From Lachnospiraceae bacterium (GTDB lineage: Bacteria > Bacillota > Clostridia > Lachnospirales > Lachnospiraceae): a stretch of 64,000 nt of DNA. The translations under genes were made by a program, and so were the position numbers. Each line of letters opens with the position of its first letter. Positions within the stretch are counted from its first letter, which is position 1. Location of the stretch: positions 1,299,501-1,363,500 of the forward strand of contig CP107199.1 of the NCBI GenBank assembly GCA_025758065.1, given 5' to 3'. Shown here piece by piece: positions 34,749 through 42,867 of this stretch. Below the pieces are notes generated by a model, which was given only the letters and a program-made list of their open reading frames with translations, made no database searches and was not told the DNA's origin.

Positions 34749-34784
34749 AATATAGCCGGATGTAAAACTTATTTACAGCACTGC

Positions 34785-34820
34785 ACGGGGAGTCACTGAA
34801 AAGTGGTTCCCCGTTTTTTA
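34785..34820 (+). terminator. Terminator after pgi
   Basis: CGGGGAGTCACT / AGTGGTTCCCCG with a short AAAA-type loop, followed by TTTTTT. Confidence 0.85.
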
Positions 34821-34951
34821 TGACGCGGCAGATGGAAATTTAGACAAGTGAAAGGGGCGGATAATTATTGTGGATTATACTAGACGTAAACAGGTTCAAA
34901 TGGTAGAATGAGCGTAGATTACGTTGCAACAACGAAAGGAGAATTATAAAA

Positions 34952-36937
34952 ATGGGCATGATAGAAACAAAGACAGCTAATGCCATTCGTGTATTATCGG
35001 CTGATGCTATCCAGAAGGCAAAATCCGGACATCCGGGACTTCCTTTAGGATGTGCTTCTGCAGCATATGAATTATGGGCTAACCATATGAGACATAATCC
35101 GGCAGATCCACAGTGGGTGGACAGAGACCGTTTTATCCTTTCCGGCGGACATGGCTCTATGCTGCTGTATTCATTATTCCATTTATTTGGCTATGGAAAC
35201 TTATCTATGGATGATTTAAAGAACTTCCGTCAGGTAGGTTCCTTAACTCCGGGACATCCTGAGTATGGTCATACAGTAGGTGTAGAAGCTACCACAGGAC
35301 CGTTGGGACAGGGAATGGGCATGGCTGTAGGTATGGCTATGGCAGAGGCTCATTTGGCTTCCGTATTCAACAAAGACGATATTAAGATCGTTGACCATTA
35401 CACCTATGTACTGGGCGGAGACGGCTGTATGATGGAAGGACTTTCCTCTGAGGCATTCTCTTTAGCAGGTACTTTAGGACTTGGAAAACTGATCGTTCTC
35501 TATGATTCCAACAATATTTCCATTGAAGGAAATACTGACATTGCATTTACAGAAGATACTGCAAAGCGTTTTGAGTCCTATGGATTCGGCGTATTCCAGG
35601 TAGAGGATGGAAATGATTTTGCAGCTATCGGTGCAGCTATCGAAGCAGCTAAGGCTGATACCCAAAGACCTTCCCTTATCGTTCTTCATACCCAGATCGG
35701 ATACGGCTGCCCGGCTAAGCAGGGCAAAGCATCTGCACACGGTGAGCCTCTGGGTGAAGAGAACATCATTGCCATGAAGGAAAACTTAGGCTGGGAGAGC
35801 ATGGAACCATTCTATGTACCTCAGGATGTTTATGATCACATGGATAAGGTAAAAGAAAGCTTAAAGGCACCGGAAGAAGACTGGAATGCAAGATTTGCAG
35901 CATACTGTGAGAAGTATCCGGAAATGAAGGAGCTTTGGGATCAGTATCATGACAAAAACCTGCCTAAGAAGCTTTGGGATAATGAAGAGTTCTGGTCCTA
36001 TGAGGACAAGCCACAGGCAACCAGAAATCTGTCCGGTGAGCTGTTAAATAAGATCAATAAAGTGGTTCCGAACCTGTTTGGTGGTTCCGCTGACCTGGCT
36101 CCTTCCAATAAGACCAATTTAAAGGGCGAAGGCGACTTCTCTAAGGCTGATTATGCTGGAAAGAACCTGCACTTTGGCGTAAGAGAGCAGGCAATGACTG
36201 CTATTGGAAATGGTCTGGCTCTTCACGGCGGCGTGATCCCTTATGTAGCGACTTTCTTTGTATTCAGTGATTATATGAAGCCAGTTGCAAGACTTTCATC
36301 CCTGATGCAGGTGCCGTTAGTTTATGTCCTGACCCATGACAGCATCGGTGTAGGCGAAGACGGACCGACCCATGAACCCATCGAGCAGTTAGCTATGCTG
36401 CGTGCACAGCCTAACTTCCATGTATTCCGTCCAGCAGATGCTAAAGAGACTGCAGCAGCATGGTACAGCGCTATTACCTCTGAAAAGACACCTACTGCTC
36501 TGGTACTGACCAGACAGAACCTGCCTCAGTTAGCAGGAACTGGCCGCGATGCGATCAAGGGCGCTTACATTGTAGCTGATTCTGCAAAGGAAACTCCGGA
36601 TGCGATCATCATTGCTACCGGTTCTGAGTTAAGCCTGGCAGTAGAAGCAAAAGAACTGCTGTTAAAGGATGGAATGGATGTGCGTGTTGTATCCATGCCA
36701 TGTATGGATCTGTTCGAGGAGCAGAGTGCAGAATACAAAGAGTCTGTTCTTCCAAAGGCTGTAAGAAAGAGAGTTGCAGTAGAAGCACTTTCCGACTTTG
36801 GCTGGGGACGTTATGTAGGTCTTGACGGTGCAACTGTATGCATGGAAGGCTTTGGCGCTTCCGGTCCTGCAGCACAGCTGTTTGAAAAGTTTGGATTTAC
36901 AGCAGAGCGTGTTGCAGAAACTGTGAAGAGTCTGTAA
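34952..36937 (+). CDS. tkt: Transketolase
   Basis: A complete 661-residue transketolase moving two-carbon units in the pentose phosphate pathway with thiamine pyrophosphate. The TPP/Mg site reads GGDGCMMEGLSSEA then DSNNIS, and the pyrimidine-domain motif is GVREQAMTAIGNGLALHGG. FVFSDYMKPVARL and HDSIGVGEDGPTHEPIEQL are also typical. AAAGGAG lies 10 nt before the ATG. Its cofactor links it to the thiamine genes at 40-42.7 kb. Confidence 0.97.
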   Translation: MGMIETKTANAIRVLSADAIQKAKSGHPGLPLGCASAAYELWANHMRHNPADPQWVDRDRFILSGGHGSMLLYSLFHLFGYGNLSMDDLKNFRQVGSLTPGHPEYGHTVGVEATTGPLGQGMGMAVGMAMAEAHLASVFNKDDIKIVDHYTYVLGGDGCMMEGLSSEAFSLAGTLGLGKLIVLYDSNNISIEGNTDIAFTEDTAKRFESYGFGVFQVEDGNDFAAIGAAIEAAKADTQRPSLIVLHTQIGYGCPAKQGKASAHGEPLGEENIIAMKENLGWESMEPFYVPQDVYDHMDKVKESLKAPEEDWNARFAAYCEKYPEMKELWDQYHDKNLPKKLWDNEEFWSYEDKPQATRNLSGELLNKINKVVPNLFGGSADLAPSNKTNLKGEGDFSKADYAGKNLHFGVREQAMTAIGNGLALHGGVIPYVATFFVFSDYMKPVARLSSLMQVPLVYVLTHDSIGVGEDGPTHEPIEQLAMLRAQPNFHVFRPADAKETAAAWYSAITSEKTPTALVLTRQNLPQLAGTGRDAIKGAYIVADSAKETPDAIIIATGSELSLAVEAKELLLKDGMDVRVVSMPCMDLFEEQSAEYKESVLPKAVRKRVAVEALSDFGWGRYVGLDGATVCMEGFGASGPAAQLFEKFGFTAERVAETVKSL

Positions 36938-36993
36938 GTAAAGCGTGAAAATCAGGGGATGCGTTTTTGGCGCATTCTGATATCGGGATAATT

Positions 36994-37043
36994 AAAATAC
37001 CCCGGTAACTGCCTGGAAATGGCAGCTGCCGGGGTATTTTTTG
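36994..37043 (+). terminator. Terminator after tkt
   Basis: ATACCCCGGTAACTGCC / GGCAGCTGCCGGGGTAT with a 7-nt loop and a trailing T run. Confidence 0.9.
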
Positions 37044-37112
37044 TGCCTGGGATGGGCACTTGCATGATGAGGAAGTTTGCCACAAGCGACCGCACAAAAG
37101 GCGCGGTTAGCT

Positions 37113-37273
37113 AGTACATCGTTTCGTAAATAACTGTACTGTTCACGTAGGATGCGGATTTGAGTGTGCAGGTCTAAAAACGCAGGCGTAGCGGGCTACG
37201 CTGAGGCTTTTAGGCCTGTGCAATCAGATTCGCAGACAAGTGAGCGGTATAGTTATTTCGAAAACGATGTACT
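37113..37273. mobile_element. Family C MITE-like element, long form (161 bp)
   Basis: The ends are AGTACATCGTTTCGTAAATA and the inverse of TATTTCGAAAACGATGTACT. Inner hairpins include AGGTCTAAAAACGCAGGCGTAGC against its complement GCTACGCTGAGGCTTTTAGGCCT. An internally deleted copy lies at 47497-47571 and an end fragment at 63552. The right end is 2 bp from the stop codon of the small - strand gene. Confidence 0.8.
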
Positions 37274-37275
37274 TG

Positions 37276-37542
37276 TTATTCCTCGATCACCTGTATTTCC
37301 AGGTAATCAAAATCCACTGTTTCAATAAAATTATCCTGGGTAAACCGGGCTTTGTCGTGATATTTAAAATCCTGGACAGTAGAATCCAGCCACATAGGCT
37401 TTTCCAGGTCAAACTTATAGCAGATCTCATCTAAACAGTTAAAAACCATCTGCGTTCTGGAAATAGAATAGTCACCGCAGCAGGCTACCATATCCTTCAC
37501 CAGATGGTTATCCTTCATGATCTTTCCCCACATCCGAAACAT
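37276..37542 (-). CDS. Small conserved protein, unknown function
   Basis: An 88-residue soluble protein without a recognised domain. It begins MFRMWGKIMKDNHLVKDM and contains FDLEKPMWLDS and FTQDNFIETVDFDYLEIQVI. Small proteins with this layout are, as far as I recall, common in Lachnospiraceae. The second in-frame ATG (37518) has GGGGAAAG upstream and is an alternative start. A family C element abuts its stop codon. Confidence 0.7.
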   Translation of the reverse strand: MFRMWGKIMKDNHLVKDMVACCGDYSISRTQMVFNCLDEICYKFDLEKPMWLDSTVQDFKYHDKARFTQDNFIETVDFDYLEIQVIEE

Positions 37543-37627
37543 GTATTTCCCAGCCTTTCTTTTTTGTTAAGTGTTACATGTCAGTATAGCATATATTGAT
37601 GAGATGTGTACAGAAGGAAAAACACAT

Positions 37628-37708
37628 CTTATCTGCATATAAAAGATAGAATTATATGCAGATAAGATTGCTTTTTCTGCATATGACATGGTAGAATCAT
37701 ATGCAGAA
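37628..37708 (+). promoter_or_regulatory. Fic gene promoter with paired palindromic operators
   Basis: A promoter TTGCTT (37668-37673), 18-nt spacer, TAGAAT (37692-37697) lies among two inverted repeats of the same core. Operator 1 is CTTATCTGCATAT ... ATATGCAGATAAG (37628-37666). Operator 2 is TTCTGCATATG ... CATATGCAGAA (37675-37708), which covers the spacer and -10. A bound repressor would block the promoter. Confidence 0.65.
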
Positions 37709-37721
37709 AGGCGGTGCCGTG

Positions 37722-38768
37722 ATGAGGTATTTTGACTATTCATTTTTAAATAATGGATTACTTCCAGCTAATTTAGTAAACCTTACTGCCAATATCGCAG
37801 AACTAAAAACAATGGCAGGCGTACGAAAAGAAGAATATATACAGATATTTACTGAATTAGAGGCTGTAGCAAAAGTACAGTCAATTAAAAGTTCTAATGC
37901 CATTGAAGGTATTGTGACCAGTGATGAACGTATTGCAGAGATCGTTAATCAGAATAGTGCGCCATTAAATCATAATGAAGCTGAGATTGCTGGATATCGT
38001 GATGCTTTAAATGAGATTCATTTAGGGTATGAACATATTGATTTTCGTGAAGCTGATATTTTGCGTCTGCATGAGATTTTAATGCAGTTTACAGGAAATG
38101 GTATCGGTGGTCAGTATAAGACGGATGATAATGTGATTCTGGAAATTGACGCGGAAGGCAGACGAAAGGTTCGGTTTCATCCCACATCAGCGTTGGAAAC
38201 ACCAGAAGCAATGGAACAGCTGACCCTTGCATATATGGATGCCCGCAGTGATGCCAATATTAATCAATTATTGCTTATTCCCTGTGTTATCCTAGATTTC
38301 CTTTGTATTCATCCGTTTCGGGATGGAAATGGAAGAATGTCCCGGCTGTTATCCTTATTATTGCTTTACAAAAACGGGTTTGATGCTGGAAAATATGTGT
38401 CGTTTGAAGAACAGATAAATAATTATAAAGTGTATTATTATGAGTCATTACGAAAGTCATCAATAGACTGGGGGAAAAATGAAAATTCATATTTTCCATT
38501 TATTGAAAATTTCCTGTCAACGCTCTATATGTGTTATAAAGAGCTGGACAAACGTTTTGCTATTGTAAATGGCAGGAAAATCACTAAAAAAGCCCGAATA
38601 GAGTCTACGGTGTTAAATAGTCTGACACCTATTTCTAAATCAGAAATATGCAAAATATTACCAGATGTCAGTCCGACTACGGTGGAAGCTGTTTTAGGAG
38701 AAATGGTAAAAACAGGAAGTATACAACGAGTTGGATCGGGGCGTATGACAAGATATATTAAGGCATGA
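37722..38768 (+). CDS. Fic-family AMP transferase with C-terminal winged helix
   Basis: A 348-residue Fic protein that should transfer AMP (or another nucleotide) to target proteins. The catalytic motif HPFRDGNGRMSRLL is complete. The N-terminal Fic_N helix carries SNAIEG, fitting the inhibitory (S/T)xxxE(G/N) motif. The C-terminus has a winged helix (about 285-348, ending RVGSGRMTRYIK), a likely DNA-binding part that may bind the operators upstream. ATG 37722 is chosen over 37701, which lies inside operator 2. Confidence 0.88.
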   Translation: MRYFDYSFLNNGLLPANLVNLTANIAELKTMAGVRKEEYIQIFTELEAVAKVQSIKSSNAIEGIVTSDERIAEIVNQNSAPLNHNEAEIAGYRDALNEIHLGYEHIDFREADILRLHEILMQFTGNGIGGQYKTDDNVILEIDAEGRRKVRFHPTSALETPEAMEQLTLAYMDARSDANINQLLLIPCVILDFLCIHPFRDGNGRMSRLLSLLLLYKNGFDAGKYVSFEEQINNYKVYYYESLRKSSIDWGKNENSYFPFIENFLSTLYMCYKELDKRFAIVNGRKITKKARIESTVLNSLTPISKSEICKILPDVSPTTVEAVLGEMVKTGSIQRVGSGRMTRYIKA

Positions 38769-38866
38769 ATGAATAGAGAAAGTTGCATTGTTAAATGAGA
38801 AATTCTTGAGATAAACAGGAGTGTACTTGCGTTGACGTATCAATGCGTTATTTCTGCATTTTTTCT

Positions 38867-38912
38867 GATAACGCCAATCGTCTAAACAATAGATAACGCC
38901 AATCGTCTAAAC
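38867..38912. repeat. Tandem direct repeat, 21 bp twice
   Basis: GATAACGCCAATCGTC plus TAAAC occurs at 38867-38887 and again at 38892-38912, a 25-bp period. It lies between fic and the coiled-coil gene and could be a protein-binding site for either. Confidence 0.6.
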
Positions 38913-38999
38913 CATCCCTTGCCCTGTTACTGGTTTTGTAGTAAGCTATAAATAATGACAAAATCCCCCGAAATTCGGGCGGCGAGGAGGTACTGGGCG

Positions 39000-40106
39000 G
39001 TGGAGCAGGTTATTACAGATTATGTAAAATTTCTGGCAGATGCCAGAGATGCGGTTTATCGTTTGGGCTGTGATCAGGCAACAGCAAAACAGCTGAAAGA
39101 ACAGGGCGAACGCCAGGAAAAAGAACTGGCAGCTGCAAAAAAGGCAGTGACAGATTCGGTGAACCAGACGATAAAAAAGCGGCGCAGTGAGATTGATTCA
39201 AGTTATGATAAAGAGATAGCAAAAGGCCAGGAACGACTGAAAAAGGCCAGAACCCAGCGTGAAAAAGCTAAAAATAAGGGAATGAAGGAACGGATTGCAG
39301 AGGAAACCAGTGTGCTGAGAGAGCATAACCGTGACCTGCAGGTACAGATGAAGACTATGTTCCAGAAAGACAAGGTTCCTGCATTTTGCCGTACTACATT
39401 TTATTATTCCCTGTATTATGCAAGAGGGCTTAAGGAACGGCTGATCGGTTTTATTACTTTTCTGATCTGCTTTTTAGTGCTTCCATGTGGTATTTATTTC
39501 CTGCTTCCGGACCGGAAGATATGGTATCTGGTGCTGGTTTATTTTGCAGATATCATCATTTTCGGCGGTTTGTATGTGACCATTGGAAACAGAAGCCGGT
39601 CCCGTTACCATGATGCCTTAAAACAGGGACGGGAGATCCGGAACCTGTTAAATTCCAATGAAAAGAAGATCAAAGTTATTACACACAGCATTGAAAAAGA
39701 CGGCAATGAAGATATTTATGATCTGGAAAAATATGATGACGAGATTGCCTGCGCACAGCAGGAGCTGTCTGATATAGCGGCAAAGAAAAAAGATGCCATC
39801 AGCAGCTTTGAAAATGTGACAAAAAATATCATTGCTGATGAGATCGAAGGCAGCCACAAAGCAGAGATCGAAGAAAAAGAGCAGAAATTAAAAGAAGTAA
39901 ATAATAACCTGGCAGAATTAGAGAACAGCATCCGTCAGCAGAATATCCATATTACAGACACTTATGGACCATATCTTGGAAAAGAGTATCTGGATACAGA
40001 TAAGCTCATGGAATTGTCAAGGATTATCCAGGCTGGAACAGCGTCTAATATTACTGAGGCTATTGAAATGGATAAAAACGGAGAGGGAAAGCCAGAAAAA
40101 AATTAG
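39000..40106 (+). CDS. Coiled-coil membrane protein, unknown function
   Basis: A 368-residue protein. Two long helical, charged segments (about 25-120 and 230-325) flank two membrane helices at about 155-200 (LIGFITFLICFLVLPCGIYF and the next). The termini probably face the cytoplasm with the coils paired. No enzymatic motif is visible. The GTG at 39000 is preferred since AGGAGG lies 9 nt upstream; the open frame extends to an ATG at 38955 with no site. I do not recognise a named family. Confidence 0.65.
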   Translation: MEQVITDYVKFLADARDAVYRLGCDQATAKQLKEQGERQEKELAAAKKAVTDSVNQTIKKRRSEIDSSYDKEIAKGQERLKKARTQREKAKNKGMKERIAEETSVLREHNRDLQVQMKTMFQKDKVPAFCRTTFYYSLYYARGLKERLIGFITFLICFLVLPCGIYFLLPDRKIWYLVLVYFADIIIFGGLYVTIGNRSRSRYHDALKQGREIRNLLNSNEKKIKVITHSIEKDGNEDIYDLEKYDDEIACAQQELSDIAAKKKDAISSFENVTKNIIADEIEGSHKAEIEEKEQKLKEVNNNLAELENSIRQQNIHITDTYGPYLGKEYLDTDKLMELSRIIQAGTASNITEAIEMDKNGEGKPEKN

Positions 40107-40159
40107 AAAATAGAAACAACTTGAAAACCAAACAAAACCGCACTATAATGGTAAAGAAC

Positions 40160-40250
40160 TGGAAAAGGGGAGCTGGCAGCAGCTGGCTGAGAGTGGGATA
40201 TGGTTCCCAGACCCGCAACCTGATTTGGATAATGCCAACGTAGGGATATA
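40160..40250 (+). promoter_or_regulatory. TPP riboswitch (THI element)
   Basis: The conserved parts are in order: AAAAGGGGAGC, GGCTGAGAGTGGG, CAGACCC, ACCTGATTTGGATAATGCCA and ACGTAGGGA. It binds thiamine pyrophosphate and should turn off the downstream thiD-cytX operon. A terminator hairpin follows at 40280-40314. A -10-like CTATAATGG lies just upstream, near 40143. Confidence 0.93.
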
Positions 40251-40279
40251 AAAACAAGGTCTTTTCATAGTGTGATCTT

Positions 40280-40314
40280 AGCGGATATGTCTGTTGTGGG
40301 CATATCCGTTTTTT
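40280..40314 (+). terminator. Riboswitch-linked terminator
   Basis: AGCGGATATG / CATATCCGTT with an 11-nt loop followed by TTTT. It is the expression platform for the TPP element, or an independent stop. Confidence 0.75.
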
Positions 40315-40516
40315 ACTATGAAAGTCCCGGACGGCAGCCGCGAATGAGCCATGCTTGCATGAGCGAATTCACGGGTATCGGACGGGCAAGCCGGTATGAG
40401 CAAGGAGCGCGATAGCGCGGATTGCGAATGCTGGCGACGATTGCGGGAGCACCAAAGGTGCGGAGCAATCGGCTTTCATGAATGGTGATGCCTGCGTCAG
40501 CAGGCATGTCCGTTTA
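40312..40516 (-). repeat. Family A structured repeat, copy 2 (inverted, 205 bp)
   Basis: The reverse complement matches 13222-13426 with two differences (A/C in GCTCMCGCAATC and A/G in AAGCATRGCTC). It is inserted between the TPP riboswitch terminator and thiD and lengthens that leader to about 490 nt. Confidence 0.9.
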
Positions 40517-40658
40517 GTTGTCATGTATCGTCGTTTTACCGTTAGAGATAAGCAGGGCGGTGTATGGCACAGTTTTCAGGTCTTCCAGGCGGCATATTGG
40601 GGGCACCACTTTGTGTCGCATAATAAAACGTGGCCTGCAGTGATCAACAGGATGTTGT

Positions 40659-40692
40659 AATGTATTCTCCAATTCCGAGAGAACATAAGTAC
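40659..40692 (+). repeat. Family B repeat, minimal form
   Basis: AATGTATTCTCCAATTCCGA followed by GAGAACATAA keeps only the two ends of the short palindromic form seen at 13459. It lies 50 nt before thiD. Confidence 0.55.
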
Positions 40693-40743
40693 ATTACATA
40701 TATTGTATACACTGCGGGAATGCTGAGAAGGGAGAAGATGAGA

Positions 40744-41550
40744 ATGAGAACAGCATTAACGATCGCTGGAAGCGATTCCAGCGGAGGCGCCGGTATTCAG
40801 GCCGACATTAAGACAATGATGGCAAATGGAGTATTTGCCATGAGCGCGATCACAGCACTGACTGCGCAGAACACAACAGGAGTAGAGGCAATTTTAAATG
40901 CCACTCCAGAATTTCTTGGACAGGAATTAGACTGCATTTTTACAGATATTTACCCGGATGCAGTAAAGATCGGTATGGTATCAGATAAAGAACTGATCTG
41001 TATGATTGCAGCAAAATTAAAGCAGTACGATGCAAAGAACGTGGTAGTAGATCCGGTTATGGTAGCCACCAGCGGGGCAAGACTGATCAGTGAAGATGCC
41101 ATTGAAACATTAAAGGCAGAATTATTCCCACTGGCAAAGATCTTAACGCCAAATATCCCGGAAACAGAAGAATTGACCGGTATGAAGATCACATCTGCCG
41201 CAGATATGGAAGCAGCAGCAAAGAAGATCTCTGAGACCTATCACTGCGCTGTTCTCTGCAAAGGAGGGCATAAATTAAATGATGCAAATGATCTGCTCTG
41301 GAGTGAAGGAAAAGGCCGTTGGTTTTCTGGAAAGCGTATTGACAATCCAAATACCCATGGAACCGGCTGTACCTTATCATCAGCCATTGCTTCCAACCTG
41401 GCAAAAGGCTTTGATCTGGAAACCAGCGTAGAGCGGGCAAAGGACTATATTTCAGGTGCTTTGGCAGCTATGCTGGACCTTGGAAAAGGCAGCGGACCTA
41501 TGGATCATGGTTTTGCCATTGATAATGAATATACAAGGGAGGCAAAGTAA
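40744..41550 (+). CDS. thiD: Hydroxymethylpyrimidine/phosphomethylpyrimidine kinase
   Basis: A 268-residue kinase phosphorylating HMP and HMP-P for thiamine synthesis. ALTIAGSDSSGGAGIQADIK is the substrate loop, KNVVVDPVMVATSG and NTHGTGCTLSSAIASNLAKG complete the active site with the catalytic Cys/Asp region. ATG 40744 has AGGGAG about 9 nt upstream; ATG 40738 is also possible. It sits under the TPP riboswitch and is followed 2 nt later by the HMP transporter gene. Confidence 0.95.
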   Translation: MRTALTIAGSDSSGGAGIQADIKTMMANGVFAMSAITALTAQNTTGVEAILNATPEFLGQELDCIFTDIYPDAVKIGMVSDKELICMIAAKLKQYDAKNVVVDPVMVATSGARLISEDAIETLKAELFPLAKILTPNIPETEELTGMKITSAADMEAAAKKISETYHCAVLCKGGHKLNDANDLLWSEGKGRWFSGKRIDNPNTHGTGCTLSSAIASNLAKGFDLETSVERAKDYISGALAAMLDLGKGSGPMDHGFAIDNEYTREAK

Positions 41551-41552
41551 TT

Positions 41553-42713
41553 ATGGAAAGAAGAACCTCTCTTTTTGATAATGGGCTGATCTGGTTTGGA
41601 GCAGGTGTTTCCCTGGCAGAGATTCTCACAGGTACTTATTTTTCCACTTTAGGTTTTGGAAAAGGTTTTGCAGCCATTATCGTAGGACATGTGATCGGCT
41701 GCGTCCTTCTGTTTTTAGCAGGCGTCATCGGCGGAAAGAGCCGTTTAAGCGCTATGGAGACAGTAAAAAGCAGCTTTGGCAACAAGGGCGGCCTGTTTTT
41801 CGCCCTGTTAAATGTATTACAGTTAGTAGGCTGGACGGCTATTATGATCTATGACGGTGCTCTGGCAGCAGGTGGCATCTTCTCATCTGGACACTGGATC
41901 TGGTGCCTGGTCATTGGTGCCCTGATCGTTGTGTGGATCATGGTTGGCATTACCAATCTTGGAAAGATCAATACAGTGGCAATGACAGCTTTGTTTTTAC
42001 TGACACTGGTGCTTTGCAAGGTTATTTTCTTTGGTGGAAATACCGTTCTTTCCCAGCCAGATGACAGTCTTTCCTTTGGCGCAGCAGTAGAACTGGCAGT
42101 TGCCATGCCATTGTCATGGCTGCCGCTGATCAGTGACTATACCAGAGAGGCAGAGAAGCCTGTGGCAGCAACTGCAGTCAGCGCTGTTGTATACGGTCTG
42201 GTAAGCTGCTGGATGTATGTGATCGGTATGGGCGCATCTATCTTAACCGGTGAGTCTGACATTGCCCAGATCATGTTAAAGGCTGGTTTAAGCGTGATCG
42301 CCCTGATCATTGTAGTATTTTCAACGGTAACAACTACCTTCCTTGATGCTTACTCTGCAGGTATCTCCAATGAGTCTATTTTCCCGCAGTTTAAAGGCCA
42401 GTATGTGGCTGTGGCAGTAACGGTTGTAGGAACCATTGGAGCAATTGTATTTCCAATGGATGATATTACAGGTTTCCTGTATCTCATCGGTTCTGTTTTC
42501 GCCCCGATGATCGCTATTCAGATCGCTGACTATTTTATCTTACACAGAGACAGAAGAAGGACTGCATTTGATGCTAGAAATCTGGTGATCTGGGCCATTG
42601 GTTTTGTCCTGTACCGTATTCTGATGAATGTAGATCTGCCGGTGGGAAATACACTGCCGGATATGATCATCACCATAGTGCTGTGTGTGATCGCTGGTGC
42701 GGTATTACACTAA
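41553..42713 (+). CDS. cytX: NCS1-family hydroxymethylpyrimidine transporter
   Basis: A 386-residue membrane protein with about 11-12 helices. It begins RRTSLFDNGLIWFGAGVSLAEILTGTYF, the CytX form of the NCS1 nucleobase:cation symporter family. CytX imports HMP for use by ThiD, which fits its place 2 nt after thiD and the shared TPP riboswitch. Confidence 0.92.
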   Translation: MERRTSLFDNGLIWFGAGVSLAEILTGTYFSTLGFGKGFAAIIVGHVIGCVLLFLAGVIGGKSRLSAMETVKSSFGNKGGLFFALLNVLQLVGWTAIMIYDGALAAGGIFSSGHWIWCLVIGALIVVWIMVGITNLGKINTVAMTALFLLTLVLCKVIFFGGNTVLSQPDDSLSFGAAVELAVAMPLSWLPLISDYTREAEKPVAATAVSAVVYGLVSCWMYVIGMGASILTGESDIAQIMLKAGLSVIALIIVVFSTVTTTFLDAYSAGISNESIFPQFKGQYVAVAVTVVGTIGAIVFPMDDITGFLYLIGSVFAPMIAIQIADYFILHRDRRRTAFDARNLVIWAIGFVLYRILMNVDLPVGNTLPDMIITIVLCVIAGAVLH

Positions 42714-42786
42714 AATACAGGAATAAAAGCGGCTATAATAAAAAGCGTTTTTTGATGGATTTTATTCTTAAAACAGTAAAAAGGAA

Positions 42787-42825
42787 GCTGTCGCTTCACG
42801 AAAATTCATTCGTTAAAGCGACAGC
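42787..42825. terminator. Terminator between convergent cytX and the - strand gene
   Basis: GCTGTCGCTT / AAGCGACAGC extended by CGAA/TTCG, with downstream CTCTTGTTGTTTTT. Confidence 0.8.
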
Positions 42826-42867
42826 CTCTTGTTGTTTTTACTGAACTGATTTTAACGTTGCGATATG

